64,000 nt of DNA from JAUNSR01 sp036655355 (lineage in GTDB: Bacteria > Bacteroidota > Bacteroidia > Bacteroidales > JAUNSR01), in contig JAVVQG010000004.1 in the NCBI GenBank assembly GCA_036655355.1, positions 62,001 through 126,000 of the forward strand, read 5' to 3'. The notes beneath the pieces were generated by a model. That model had not been told where the DNA came from. It searched no databases and was given only the letters and a program-made list of their open reading frames with translations. Positions within the stretch are counted from its first letter, which is position 1. Every line of letters begins with the position of its first letter. Made by a program: the position numbers and the translations under genes. Below are positions 31,839-41,872 of this stretch, one piece after another.

Positions 31839-34490
31839 TTAGTTTAATAACGTTTTTATCTTCTCTTTAATAGTCGTTTTATTTATCGGTTTCGTCACGA
31901 AATCCGTAAAACCGCCATGTCGAGCTCTTATCTCCTCTTCCCTAAACGCATACGCTGTAACAGCAATCACGGGAATTTCCGCGCACTTCTCCCTAATTCT
32001 TAGCGTAGCTTCATATCCATCTATTTCGGGCATCTGTATATCCATTAGAACTAGATCGGGACGATGTTCCGAGAATTTCTCAATTGCTTCCCGCCCATTC
32101 CACGCGTGTACTAGATTATATTCACGCTGCAGAATCATTTCAAGCAACCGGTAATTGTCAGCTTCATCCTCTGCAATCAGAATGGTATGACGTTTCAAGG
32201 GATACGGTTCTCCCGGTGTACTACGTTCTTTTATCTCATGAATCACCGAAAGTGGAAATGAGATCCAGAAAGTGGAGCCTTTTCCCTCTTCCGATTCCAC
32301 ATCGACATGCGCACCAAGGTTTCGAGCAATCACCTCGCAAATTGACAAACCCAAACCGGTGCCTTGCGCAAAACTATTCAACTTTACAAAACGACCGAAT
32401 ACTTCGCGTCTGTTTTCGGTCGGAATCCCACACCCGGAGTCAGTTACATAAATCTGAAATTCATCTCCTCGAATGCGATACCCCATCAAAACACTTCCCT
32501 CATTGGTAAATTTAATCGAATTGGTCAAAAAGTTCGTAATTACCTGTGACAGCCTGTGTTTGTCTGTAAGAATGCGACAAACTTCCAATTGGTTTCTAAT
32601 TTGAAAATCGAGGTCCTTTGCTTTCACTCTCTTTTCAAAAAGAAAAAATAGCTCTTGTAACAACAGGTTTATGTCAATCAGCTCTTCATGAAATTCCAAA
32701 GTCCCGGCATCAATCTTAGAAAGATCGAGAATGTCGTTTATAAGTTGAAGGAGAATATCGTTGTTATTTGCCACAATTTTCATGTAGTTCTTTTTCTCTT
32801 TCTGATTATCCGTATTAGCTATAATCTCAGAGAAACCAACAATAGCATTAAGCGGAGTGCGGATTTCATGACTCATGTTTGCCAGGAAGTTAGACTTCAG
32901 CCGATCTGCTTCCTCGGCAGCTTCTTTGGCTTTCTCCAACTCTGCCTTGGCCAACTCTTTTTGAGTGACATCCTCAATGCGAAGCAAAAATCCTTTCGGT
33001 TTCCCCTGCTCGTCATTGATGGGATTGTATACAATGTTATAATACGTATCTCCAAAATGATAGATCCGATCTTTTTTGGTTCGCGTGCTCATCACCTCAG
33101 AAAGCGGACAGTTATTACAAACACGAGTACAGCCGGGCCACCCTTCATAACATTTATGTCCAACTTTAAACTGCCATACCGAGGCCGCTTCTTTAAATAT
33201 AGCTGTACTTTCCCATTCCACCTCCAGATTGGTATTCACATACACCAAGCCGACTCCGATATTATTTAGGATTAAACGGTTATCGGACTCCGACTTCAAC
33301 AAGGCATGATTCAGTCTTTTCAACTTTAGAATAAAAAAAGATGCTATCACCAATACAATCACCAAAAGGATCAGAATAATAAAGATCAGACGCAGTAATG
33401 CGGGATGTTCCTTCCAAAAATCATTTTCGTGATTCAGCATAACCCTCTCCTTTGGAAGTGCAGAAAATGCAATTCCAAATTCATTCAGCCTTTGAACATC
33501 AAATGTATACTTATTACTTAGGTAAGATATTTTATTTTGTTTCCTGAACCCGGAATTAGAGAGGAGCTTATGGAGCTTTTGGGCCAATTCCGGACCCTGT
33601 AAATGGTAATCCGGCAGAACACCCCCAATGGCCCAATGATTCATACCCAGACCGGTTAATGAAAACGCGGGCAATTTGAGATTGGCATTCATCATCGTAT
33701 ATGTAGCACTATTCATAAAATAGCTGTCATTCATATCAATGCGCCATGCGCCTAACAATAAGACACTATTATCGGGTAGAGCTGACAGTTTCGATTGAAT
33801 GGTATAGATGTTATTTTCACGACCGTCAAGTTCAATCAAATTCAACTCGGGGTAATCGTTCATTTCATCTCTTACATAAGACTGTAGATTGACTCCTCCG
33901 TACGTATTGTCTGTTAGGAAAGCGATGTTTTTCGTTTCGGGATAGATCGATTTGATCAAAGATATATTACGAGGCAAGTCATAGCTAAAAACAATTCCGG
34001 CAAACTGTTCCCTTAAATAATTATTTTCCTTGAGATTTCTACTTAGGGGTAGCCAGCCCGAGACGCTGGCAGAATCAGAAGGTAATTCTACATACGTTTC
34101 GCTAATCATGCCGCTTACCACAGGAATACGCTCTTTTACAATATCAGAAGCAAGATAAGAAGCCCAAGCCTCCTGTCCCAGCAGTACCAATGCTACTGGC
34201 GATTTCCCAAGTGAATCGCATTTGTGTTTGGCAATAAGAGTTTCAAACCTTCTTTTCCATCGGTAGGATTCCGAAAAGCTTTTGCAATTCATATTCTCAA
34301 TCGCAACAGGGTAATGAAGCCCCAGCTTTTCATACTCACTCATAAAAGATTGTATGGTTCGGGAGGTGGTGGGTGTTTCCGGATTATAGGAACTAATAAT
34401 CAGCACCGGATTCTCATCAATTATCGCGAATGACGAAAACGGCAAACTCAAAAACAAACTAAAAATAATCAAGCGAAGAATTTTTCTCAT
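31839..34490 (-). CDS. Hybrid sensor histidine kinase with periplasmic solute-binding-like domain, PAS and receiver
   Basis: An 883-residue inner-membrane sensor. Order: signal peptide or first helix (1-22); periplasmic domain resembling ABC-type substrate-binding proteins (25-350); membrane helix (about 367-390); PAS domain (400-510); coiled coil; HisKA with NMSHEIRTPLNAIVGFS (His541); HATPase with N-box TNFLTNSIKFT, G1 DSGCGI and G2 GTGLGLSIC, all intact; receiver domain with phospho-acceptor Asp817 in VLMDIQMPEIDG. There is no DNA-binding domain, so a separate phosphotransfer partner is needed. The PAS domain has four closely spaced cysteines (447, 454, 458, 461), suggesting a metal or redox site. 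The upstream region holds a module shared with rlmN. Confidence 0.92.
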   Translation of the reverse strand: MRKILRLIIFSLFLSLPFSSFAIIDENPVLIISSYNPETPTTSRTIQSFMSEYEKLGLHYPVAIENMNCKSFSESYRWKRRFETLIAKHKCDSLGKSPVALVLLGQEAWASYLASDIVKERIPVVSGMISETYVELPSDSASVSGWLPLSRNLKENNYLREQFAGIVFSYDLPRNISLIKSIYPETKNIAFLTDNTYGGVNLQSYVRDEMNDYPELNLIELDGRENNIYTIQSKLSALPDNSVLLLGAWRIDMNDSYFMNSATYTMMNANLKLPAFSLTGLGMNHWAIGGVLPDYHLQGPELAQKLHKLLSNSGFRKQNKISYLSNKYTFDVQRLNEFGIAFSALPKERVMLNHENDFWKEHPALLRLIFIILILLVIVLVIASFFILKLKRLNHALLKSESDNRLILNNIGVGLVYVNTNLEVEWESTAIFKEAASVWQFKVGHKCYEGWPGCTRVCNNCPLSEVMSTRTKKDRIYHFGDTYYNIVYNPINDEQGKPKGFLLRIEDVTQKELAKAELEKAKEAAEEADRLKSNFLANMSHEIRTPLNAIVGFSEIIANTDNQKEKKNYMKIVANNNDILLQLINDILDLSKIDAGTLEFHEELIDINLLLQELFFLFEKRVKAKDLDFQIRNQLEVCRILTDKHRLSQVITNFLTNSIKFTNEGSVLMGYRIRGDEFQIYVTDSGCGIPTENRREVFGRFVKLNSFAQGTGLGLSICEVIARNLGAHVDVESEEGKGSTFWISFPLSVIHEIKERSTPGEPYPLKRHTILIAEDEADNYRLLEMILQREYNLVHAWNGREAIEKFSEHRPDLVLMDIQMPEIDGYEATLRIREKCAEIPVIAVTAYAFREEEIRARHGGFTDFVTKPINKTTIKEKIKTLLN

Positions 34491-34529
34491 TCGTTAATTT
34501 TCATCAGTATATAATCTATTTCTAAAATC

Positions 34530-34635
34530 AAGGTCAAATGCACCAGCTCTATACCCTATATACCTTGAATAGGGTAGCTCATACTTAGGTGAGTTTGGAG
34601 GATTTCAGTAGGGTATAATTTGAAGAACCGGTATT
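34530..34635 (-). promoter_or_regulatory. Shared upstream module, copy B (before hybrid kinase)
   Basis: Blocks AAGGTCAAATGCACCA (34530-34545), CTCATACTTAGGTGAGTT (34578-34595) and TTTGAAGAACCGGTATT (ends 34635) correspond to copy A. Between the first two, TACCCTA and TAGGGTA form a hairpin where copy A has ATACC and GGTAT. The remaining gap to 34753 is AT-rich with nothing recognisable. Confidence 0.65.
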
Positions 34636-34749
34636 TACACATTATCAAAGTATTTAAATTAAACAAAAATAAGAATTGAATCGCAATTTCATTCAATCCT
34701 TATTTAATTATTTAACAAACGGCACACTCGAGCACTGAAGTAAGGAAAC

Positions 34750-34789
34750 AAAAAAAGGCGATTCTACCAATTAGGATAGAATCGCCTTT
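34750..34789 (-). terminator. Terminator after the ppiD-like gene
   Basis: Perfect 13-bp arms AAAGGCGATTCTA (34754-34766) and TAGAATCGCCTTT (34777-34789), followed by a T run on the minus strand. Confidence 0.85.
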
Positions 34790-34808
34790 CATTTATATTT
34801 TACGTCAA

Positions 34809-36950
34809 TTAATAGAAACTGACACGGTTATCTTCAATTGAAGCATGATTTTTCAGAACCTCCATGGTCTGATACATGATTCTGTAAGTCCAGTTACCCT
34901 CCAATGAAGCTTTTTCTGCAGCTGCATCGAACGGAGTTTCATTCTCATTTTTCTGATATACAGAATAAACGATCACAGAATTCTTACCTGCCAACGGTCC
35001 GGTCAACTGATTTACCGCAACATAAGGAGCACTTCCTGAAACTACAGGCTCTACACCCATTCCAGTAATACGACCTGTATTGAAAGATACGTATTTAGCA
35101 GTATCCACTTTCGACCCCATAGCCTGCGCATACGCGTCCAAAGAGGAAAGGTTTTTCGCTTTTAGATCAGCCATGATCTTATCCGCTTTTTTAGTCGCAG
35201 CCAACTCACGACGCAAGATTGGTTCAACCTGCTCCAAAGAAGCATATCCTGCAGGAGTTTCACCTACAACGGCCATTACTACGAATCGGTTATCAATTTC
35301 AAAAACCTCCGAGATTGTACCCGGTTTATTCATGAAAGCCCAACGAACTGCCTGACGTGCGTTATTAATCGTTCCTAGTGCATAAGCAGAAGCAGGAAGA
35401 TTCGTGTTGGATAGTAGGTTATATCCTTTTTCAGATGCATTCTCTTCCAATTTAGCCAACGTATTATTCGTTGCGATGAACTGATTGATATCTGCATACA
35501 ATCTCTGGAATGTGCGGCTGCTAGGAGTTACGTTCAATACATATTCAGCAACTTTCGCTTTTGGCACATCCTTCGTACGCTCAGTTACCTGTGCGATATG
35601 GATACCATAATTTGTACGGATAGTGAAATATTTCTTCAACGGAGCTTCAAAAGCGGCGTTTTTAAATTCGAGGCTGATACCTCGAAGAGCAGCCATTTCA
35701 GTAAACCAACCCAAATCACCACCATTAGCAGCTGAGTTACGATCTACAGAGAATTCGTTTGCAAGTGCGGCAAAATCGCCACCTTTATTCAATACATTCA
35801 GCAAGCTGTCTGCTAGTGTCAAGGCCTGAGCTTCATCCTGAATCGGAATCATGATGTGACGGGCTTTCACTGAATCCGGTGCGCTTGTCTTAGCGATCAG
35901 ACGATACATTTTATACATATCGTTTTCAAGATACGGGCCGAATACTTCATTAACCTGAGAGTTCTCTACAAACTGTTTTTCATCAGCCGGCATTGAGCGA
36001 ACTGCAACAAAAGCGTCGAAGTAAGGAACTTCTGAATTCAAGTTAACAAAATCTGCGATATCTGTAGAAGCAGCGAATTCCTGACGTGCTTTCTCCATCT
36101 CATCCGATGCATTCTTATAATCCTCTTCACTTGGAAGGATATCTACTGCGAAATATTTAACCGATCTGGATTCGCCTTGTTTGAAACGAGCTTCTTTCAC
36201 TTTATCGTAAAGAGCTTTGATTTCAGACTTAGATACAGTTACCGCTGAATCTGGAATTGTAGACAATGACTGCAGAGCATATGCAAAATCAGCACTTGTT
36301 TTACCACCTTCAAACTGCGCTTTCACATCCAATGAATTGGGCATGATTGCTTTTGAAAGAAGCGTAGTGTATTTCTCTTCCAAACGCTGTTTCTTGATAT
36401 TTTTCTCCCAGAACAACCAGAACTGACGAGCCTGTTGCAACTGCTGACTTGCAGCAGCTCCCTGCGCACCGTCTTCAATACTTACTACGGTTTGAATAAA
36501 GTTTAGCAACAAAGATTTATCAAAAGCTCCAGTCTGAGGATTTTTGAAAAATGGCATCTGTTGAAGAATCGGAGAGATATTGTCTCCACTTACCAAGTCA
36601 GCCAACTCCTCTTTCGAAACAATCATTCCGATTTTTGCAGCTTCTTCGCCAATCAACGCCTCACGTACAAGATTTTCGTACACTTGCTGGTTGATCTGCT
36701 GAACATACTCTGCTGGAAGTGTAGTCTGTCCGCTCTGAAGTTTATAGATCTCTGTCAGATCTTCAATATTCTTCTGATAAGCCTCAGTTGATATTTTCTC
36801 TCCATTGATAGTTACTACTTTATCCTGAGACTGTCTCCAGAATGTCTGTCCTCCGGAAAAAAGGTCTCCGATAATAAATGCGAATAAAGCGAACCCGATT
36901 ACTGTAACAAGCAGGCCGGCTTTATTTCTAATTTTCTCTAACGTAGCCAT
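34809..36950 (-). CDS. PpiD/SurA-like peptidyl-prolyl isomerase chaperone
   Basis: Membrane-anchored periplasmic folding factor of 713 residues. One N-terminal helix (about 12-32, LLVTVIGFALFAFIIGDLF) anchors it. A SurA_N-like helical chaperone region fills about 40-200. The parvulin rotamase domain sits near residues 345-450, with VKARHIMIPIQ at the start and GGDFAALANEFS and NGGDLGWFTEM inside. A second weakly similar segment and a C-terminal helical part follow. It is the last gene on the minus strand of an envelope-biogenesis block (coaX, barrel, TPR, lptC, GldE-like), a common arrangement in Bacteroidales. Confidence 0.9.
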   Translation of the reverse strand: MATLEKIRNKAGLLVTVIGFALFAFIIGDLFSGGQTFWRQSQDKVVTINGEKISTEAYQKNIEDLTEIYKLQSGQTTLPAEYVQQINQQVYENLVREALIGEEAAKIGMIVSKEELADLVSGDNISPILQQMPFFKNPQTGAFDKSLLLNFIQTVVSIEDGAQGAAASQQLQQARQFWLFWEKNIKKQRLEEKYTTLLSKAIMPNSLDVKAQFEGGKTSADFAYALQSLSTIPDSAVTVSKSEIKALYDKVKEARFKQGESRSVKYFAVDILPSEEDYKNASDEMEKARQEFAASTDIADFVNLNSEVPYFDAFVAVRSMPADEKQFVENSQVNEVFGPYLENDMYKMYRLIAKTSAPDSVKARHIMIPIQDEAQALTLADSLLNVLNKGGDFAALANEFSVDRNSAANGGDLGWFTEMAALRGISLEFKNAAFEAPLKKYFTIRTNYGIHIAQVTERTKDVPKAKVAEYVLNVTPSSRTFQRLYADINQFIATNNTLAKLEENASEKGYNLLSNTNLPASAYALGTINNARQAVRWAFMNKPGTISEVFEIDNRFVVMAVVGETPAGYASLEQVEPILRRELAATKKADKIMADLKAKNLSSLDAYAQAMGSKVDTAKYVSFNTGRITGMGVEPVVSGSAPYVAVNQLTGPLAGKNSVIVYSVYQKNENETPFDAAAEKASLEGNWTYRIMYQTMEVLKNHASIEDNRVSFY

Positions 36951-37055
36951 TGTGTTATATGATTTGTTATTATTTATTTTTAATTCTTAAACTTAGCGCA
37001 CGAAGATACAAAATTTGACTTTAATTCTAAATTTAAAGGTGAAAAAAAACACGGC

Positions 37056-38315
37056 TTACCCTATTTTCATTCGTACCAAATCAATTTTGGCAGTTGATAT
37101 TTTCATCACTTTAAACACAAAATTACCTATCTCTATGACGTCGTGCAACTTAGGGATAGTTTGATGATAATGTAAAATAAATCCGGCTAATGTGACGTAT
37201 TCATCCGATTCAGGAATATCCAAATCATACATTTCGTTAATTTTCTCTATCTCCAATCGACCTGAGAACTCATATTCATCCTCTCCGATCTGTTTTGCTA
37301 CGTAATTTTTCGTATCATGTTCATCTTCGAAATCTCCGAAAATCTCTTCCACAAGATCCTCCATCGTAATTACACCGGCGGTTCCTCCAAACTCATCAAC
37401 CACAGCAGCAATACTTTTCTTCTTTTCAAGCATCTGCTTCAGCAGTTTATTTACAGCCATCGTTTCAGGCACAACAGGAATCTGATTAATCAGATCAGTC
37501 CAGCTATCGGGCCTTTTAAACATCTCAGAAGAGTGAATATACCCCACGATGTTATCGATATTCCCCTCATAAACCAGAATCTTAGAATGCCCCGATTCCA
37601 CAAACAGATTCATCAGGTTAGACAATGAGGATTCTATACTGATCGCTGTCAGCTCGGTTCGCGGAATCATACAATCACGAACCTTCAGATTGGAAAAATC
37701 TAGAGCATTCTGAAACATAATCACCTCGGGATCCGTTGGCGTAACATCCGTAGCGTCTTCGATACTCTGCTGAATAAAGAAGTCTAAATCCACCTTTGTC
37801 AACAGTCCGTGTTTATCATCCTTGGAGATCTTCAAGCCGAACACTTTCAGTATAAGACGTGACAAGAATGTTGTAAATTTCGAAACCGGAAACAACACGA
37901 TGTAGATAAACCAAAGCGGCAACGCAAAAAGCTTCAGTGAGAAATTAGGATTAATCTTAAAGATAGTCTTAGGCAAAAATTCGGCTGTCATCAAGATCAG
38001 CAACGTCGAAAGAATCGTTTGCGAAAACACGATAAATGCCTCGTTATCCCATACCCGTCCAATGAGCGGTTCCAACAAGCGGGCCATCAATATACCATAG
38101 ATAACCAAAGCGATGTTATTACCAACCAGCATGGTTGAGATAAACTGTTCCGGATTACGATAAAAGATATTCAGAATCCGACTGGCAACTCCCTTTTTCT
38201 TCTTATCAAGTTCATATCGAACCCGGTTTGAGGAAACAAAAGCGATCTCTACCCCCGAAAAGAAGGCAGAAAAAACGAGCGCGATCACGATGTCAATCAG
38301 ATAGGTGGTATTCAT
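37056..38315 (-). CDS. CNNM/CorC-family membrane protein (GldE-like)
   Basis: A 419-residue protein of the hemolysin/UPF0053 family. The N-terminal DUF21 domain has about four helices (FSAFFSGVEIAFVSSNRVR is characteristic). A CBS pair spans about residues 205-330, with VRDCMIPRTELTAIS and AAVVDEFGGTAGVITMEDLV. A CorC/HlyC domain ends the protein. Relatives export magnesium or, as GldE in gliding Bacteroidota, support lipoprotein machinery; no gliding genes are nearby, so ion transport is the safer guess. It overlaps lptC by 4 bp. Confidence 0.87.
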   Translation of the reverse strand: MNTTYLIDIVIALVFSAFFSGVEIAFVSSNRVRYELDKKKKGVASRILNIFYRNPEQFISTMLVGNNIALVIYGILMARLLEPLIGRVWDNEAFIVFSQTILSTLLILMTAEFLPKTIFKINPNFSLKLFALPLWFIYIVLFPVSKFTTFLSRLILKVFGLKISKDDKHGLLTKVDLDFFIQQSIEDATDVTPTDPEVIMFQNALDFSNLKVRDCMIPRTELTAISIESSLSNLMNLFVESGHSKILVYEGNIDNIVGYIHSSEMFKRPDSWTDLINQIPVVPETMAVNKLLKQMLEKKKSIAAVVDEFGGTAGVITMEDLVEEIFGDFEDEHDTKNYVAKQIGEDEYEFSGRLEIEKINEMYDLDIPESDEYVTLAGFILHYHQTIPKLHDVIEIGNFVFKVMKISTAKIDLVRMKIG

Positions 38316-39079
38316 CCTTCAACCTCCTTACTTAATTCCATTGTTTTATTTAATTTAGTACCCCTTGGTTTAAAGCGATCTTCTTTCTTATTTTCGAGCG
38401 TATCTTTAGGCAATTCCTGAGGGAGTACGCCACCATTTACCGAATCCACCGGAATTGAATCCGACCGGATCGGTTGTGTATCTTTAATAGGAATTATTGC
38501 GCTGGTGTTCCGAATGGTATACTTGGTGATTGATTCATTCGATTCAAAACCGTATCCCTCGATAATCACATCGGCTTTCTCAATGTGTATGAATGCATCG
38601 GAATAGATTCGCTGAGTACGTTGATCCCAAAACATCTCCTGCGTCTCAAATCGCTCATTTTGCATGTTTCGGATCTTCACATTTCCAACCAATCGCCAAA
38701 GCTTCTTGTTTTTAAAGAAATAGGCCGTATCACTCTCAATACTGGCATCGGTCTGATAAAGCGAATCGAATTTCTCAACATAAAGCTTTTTCGGGAAATA
38801 CCAGTAGGGCTCTTTCGCTTTTTCATATACATCCCATTCTGCAGCCACGATGCGGTATTTCGTCACACCCGAATCTGAGATCAGCGTAGAAACACCTTCC
38901 GTTCTTAATGTGGGAATCTCCTGCGGTTGATCAAAAGAACTGACCATCTCATTCTTCTTTTTCCCGCAACTGCTGAAAATAAGAAAAAGAAGCAACATCA
39001 GAGCAGGAAAAACAGAGAATCCGGGGCGTCCGCGACGGGCACTTCGTATCTTTTCAGTCATTAACTTATCCTTATTCAA
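38312..39079 (-). CDS. lptC: LptC-like LPS export lipoprotein
   Basis: Periplasmic bridge component for lipopolysaccharide transport. The 255-residue protein has a long basic N-terminus, then a hydrophobic stretch ending LIFSSC, so this version is a lipoprotein. The LptC fold region runs from about 60 to 190, with YWYFPKKLYVEKFDS, KLWRLVGNVKIRN and FETQEMFWDQRTQRIYSD, strand repeats typical of the OstA/LptC jelly roll. A charged, likely disordered tail of about 60 residues follows. It overlaps the downstream gene by 4 bp. Confidence 0.87.
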   Translation of the reverse strand: MNKDKLMTEKIRSARRGRPGFSVFPALMLLLFLIFSSCGKKKNEMVSSFDQPQEIPTLRTEGVSTLISDSGVTKYRIVAAEWDVYEKAKEPYWYFPKKLYVEKFDSLYQTDASIESDTAYFFKNKKLWRLVGNVKIRNMQNERFETQEMFWDQRTQRIYSDAFIHIEKADVIIEGYGFESNESITKYTIRNTSAIIPIKDTQPIRSDSIPVDSVNGGVLPQELPKDTLENKKEDRFKPRGTKLNKTMELSKEVEG

Positions 39080-39089
39080 ATTATAAAGA

Positions 39090-39164
39090 ACAAAAATAAA
39101 AAAGAAAAGCCATAAACTGCACGAATAGTCCTAATTTCTATCCGTTCAGCCTATGGCTTTTCTT
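39090..39164 (-). terminator. Terminator between the TPR gene and lptC
   Basis: AAGAAAAGCCATA (39102-39114) and TATGGCTTTTCTT (39152-39164) form a 13-bp stem with a long loop; the minus strand then has a T-rich run. It suggests that coaX-barrel-TPR and lptC-gldE are partly separate transcripts. Confidence 0.6.
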
Positions 39165-39212
39165 ATATTTTGCACATCCCGCTAAAGGGAAGGGCTTAAT
39201 TCGTTAAATGGA

Positions 39213-40565
39213 TCAACGTACTACGGTTCTCTCCTGGATCCAACCACCGATTGTGATTGTTTTACCTTTTTCAAGATCCTGGTGCATGAACACATCTTCG
39301 TTTTTAGGGAAGTGAGCTCTGTAAGATGAAATCAAAGAGTTGATCTGAGATGCCTGAGAAGGGTCTACAGAACGTGCTTTCTCCAATTTATCCACTGCTG
39401 CAAAGAATACAGCCTGCGCCATGATTGGGTCGTTTGGATAGATGTTACGAGCATCTGCCGCATACATATTTGCAATCAGGATATAAGGTGTTCCGTTATT
39501 CGGATCATTCTCAACCGATTTCAAAGCGTATGAACGTGCAGCGGAATAGTTACGTTGTTTGAAGTACAAGCTGGCGATACTCAAATCGATTTCAGCTTTA
39601 TCCGCGGCTTCCGTAGCCATGGTAGCAGCTTCTTGGAAATATTTGATCGCAGTTGCAACATCGTCTTTTTTCAAAGCCTGTTTTGCCATACCTACCGCTG
39701 ACTCCATAGTCGGCTCGATACGGTGAGCATAGTTGGAAGCCTGGAAATACGCTTCGCTTTCCTGACATTTCGAACGACGCAACAAAGAGATCGTTGATTT
39801 CAAGAATTCGATATTGTCTTTATTCTCCTCAATTTTCGGAGCATACATCGACTGCAATGCATCACAATCAGCAGCGCCACTTAAAGCGAATTGCTGGTTC
39901 AAAAGTGTTTTAACCTGTTCTGAATATTGAACCATGCCGCCTTTAGCTGTTGCTTTGTATGCATCCAATAGTTCGATACCTTTCAAGTAGTTATTGATGT
40001 ATTGTTCACGCAGGCTGTTATCTGCTTTGTAAAGGGCTTCGGATGTAATCACCCAATCCTTGATCACTTCAGGGCTTGATTTCGCACCCATACCTTCGAT
40101 CGATTCAGTCAGCCATTTGTATGCAAGCGCTTTATCAGCATCTGCACCGTTAAATGCTAAATAATCAACCGCTTTATTTCCAAGGATACGTACCGATGGC
40201 CATTGCGCATCGTTTCCGAAATATTTCATACGGTTGTCATACACACCCATCAATTTCTCAACCAACGCCTTACGTTTTGCCGGATCTTTCTCCTGCTGAA
40301 TCTGCCATTCAACAATCTTCACCCCATTGATATAAAGATTCTTTCCTGAAGCAGGACATTCGTTGTAAGCGATTTCCCAAAACTCCAATGCATCTTTATA
40401 GTTCTTTGCTTTTGCATAAGGCTCATAAAGGCTGATATTATTGATACAACGAATACTATCTTCCCCTTTTCCAAATCTGGAACCGTCTTGAGCTCCTGTC
40501 TGAGCAAAAAGAGATGCCGCTCCAAAAGTCAGGAGAGCCGAAATAAATAATTTCCCTGGTTTCAT
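39213..40565 (-). CDS. Secreted TPR protein of the coaX-lptC block
   Basis: A 450-residue protein with a signal peptide (ending FGAASLFAQ). The mature protein is helical with several tetratricopeptide-type units, for instance AKNYKDALEFWEIAYNECP, DDVATAIKYFQEAATMATEA and RNYSAARSYALKSVENDPNN. It probably acts as a periplasmic or outer-membrane-associated scaffold. This gene follows an outer-membrane barrel gene by 26 bp, and that pairing is conserved in Bacteroidales; a link to outer-membrane biogenesis is inferred from context. Confidence 0.8.
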   Translation of the reverse strand: MKPGKLFISALLTFGAASLFAQTGAQDGSRFGKGEDSIRCINNISLYEPYAKAKNYKDALEFWEIAYNECPASGKNLYINGVKIVEWQIQQEKDPAKRKALVEKLMGVYDNRMKYFGNDAQWPSVRILGNKAVDYLAFNGADADKALAYKWLTESIEGMGAKSSPEVIKDWVITSEALYKADNSLREQYINNYLKGIELLDAYKATAKGGMVQYSEQVKTLLNQQFALSGAADCDALQSMYAPKIEENKDNIEFLKSTISLLRRSKCQESEAYFQASNYAHRIEPTMESAVGMAKQALKKDDVATAIKYFQEAATMATEAADKAEIDLSIASLYFKQRNYSAARSYALKSVENDPNNGTPYILIANMYAADARNIYPNDPIMAQAVFFAAVDKLEKARSVDPSQASQINSLISSYRAHFPKNEDVFMHQDLEKGKTITIGGWIQERTVVR

Positions 40566-40591
40566 TTTCTATATCGTGATTAGATTAATTT

Positions 40592-41872
40592 TTATTTTAG
40601 TTTAGTTTTAAAGAACCAGAACTCATTGAAAGTCAAGCCCACGTTCAGCTGCAAATAGTTTTCAGATAAGAAACTCTTATTCTGCGGTTTAACATCAACA
40701 TATTCGAATGCGATATTGATCATAGACTTCTGATTTTTTAACGGGAAGCCCAACCCCGCTGTGATTCCGAATTCTTTGTTTCGGCTACCCAATACATCTA
40801 TATAAGATTCAGAGAAATGAGTACCCAAACGATAACGCATTCTCATCAGATAGTTTCGCGATTGAATTGCCGGAAGGTATTCCGCACCGAAGGCAAACTT
40901 ACTTCTGTCGCGGAAAATATTGCTTTTCTCTTCGTAAGATTCATTCAATCCTGAAACATCACTCCATTTTTCAAATGAGTAATCGGCTCCGACCGTTAAT
41001 CGTTTGTCATATACATACGTGAAGCCGACACCATACTTCATCGGAATTGAAAGATTATAATTCACCGAGGTTGTATCACTTTCCGTAGTGGTCATGATGT
41101 GTTCGGTATCTACCTTCATTTTCATTTTTGGAGCAAATACCCCTCCCACGGTAATGTTGTGCTTATCTGCAAACGTACGGGTAAGCTGAAGACCGAATTC
41201 AAGTTCCAGCGCTCGTGCCGTTAATGAACGATTTGAATAGGTAGGACTAATGGTTGTATTCGGGAAAGAAACAGCCCAGTTATTTGCTACTTCGCCGAAG
41301 ATATAACCCACATTGACACCCAGAGAGACTCCTTTGATCGGAGTAGCTCCTAAACCGAAATACACTTTATTCAAACCTCCGTCTCCCGAATATTGCTTCA
41401 CATATTGGATGGCATCTTCGTCAGCCGAAATTTTCGTACTATCGACACCCCCATAGCCATATCCCACATAAGTATAAGGAAGCATCCCGATACTAGCTGC
41501 AAAATAACGACCCATAGGGAACTGCATGGCAATATAATCCAAACCACCATTCCATTTGCTTTGAGTCAAATCGCCCTCTTTGTAATTTACAAGCTGGCCG
41601 TTCACCCCAAAATCAAACAAGAAGGTCAATGAATCAATCGCCGTATAGGAAGCGGGATTCATTGTATTGGTTTGCATATTCGAACGCAAACCATACCCGA
41701 TGCCACCCATACCACGGTTTCTCACGAATGATGTTTCCGCCAGCCGACCGTAACCATAACGTGAATAAGGAGTATTTCCGTTATTACTTGGGTTCATATC
41801 CTGACCCTTTACTCCCACGCAAACAACAGCCAATAGAGCTATTATAAGTAATTCCTTTTTATTTTTCAACAT
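40592..41872 (-). CDS. FadL/OmpP1-like outer-membrane beta-barrel protein
   Basis: A 426-residue protein with a signal peptide and a beta-barrel pattern of alternating residues ending in an aromatic-rich last strand (NVGLTFNEFWFFKTKLK). NGNTPYSRYGYGRL and RNRGMGGIGYGLR near the start are features of the Bacteroidota outer-membrane transport-like family. The substrate is unknown. The start overlaps the end of coaX by 14 bp. Its conserved place upstream of a TPR protein and lptC suggests an envelope role, but that is inference. Confidence 0.8.
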   Translation of the reverse strand: MLKNKKELLIIALLAVVCVGVKGQDMNPSNNGNTPYSRYGYGRLAETSFVRNRGMGGIGYGLRSNMQTNTMNPASYTAIDSLTFLFDFGVNGQLVNYKEGDLTQSKWNGGLDYIAMQFPMGRYFAASIGMLPYTYVGYGYGGVDSTKISADEDAIQYVKQYSGDGGLNKVYFGLGATPIKGVSLGVNVGYIFGEVANNWAVSFPNTTISPTYSNRSLTARALELEFGLQLTRTFADKHNITVGGVFAPKMKMKVDTEHIMTTTESDTTSVNYNLSIPMKYGVGFTYVYDKRLTVGADYSFEKWSDVSGLNESYEEKSNIFRDRSKFAFGAEYLPAIQSRNYLMRMRYRLGTHFSESYIDVLGSRNKEFGITAGLGFPLKNQKSMINIAFEYVDVKPQNKSFLSENYLQLNVGLTFNEFWFFKTKLK

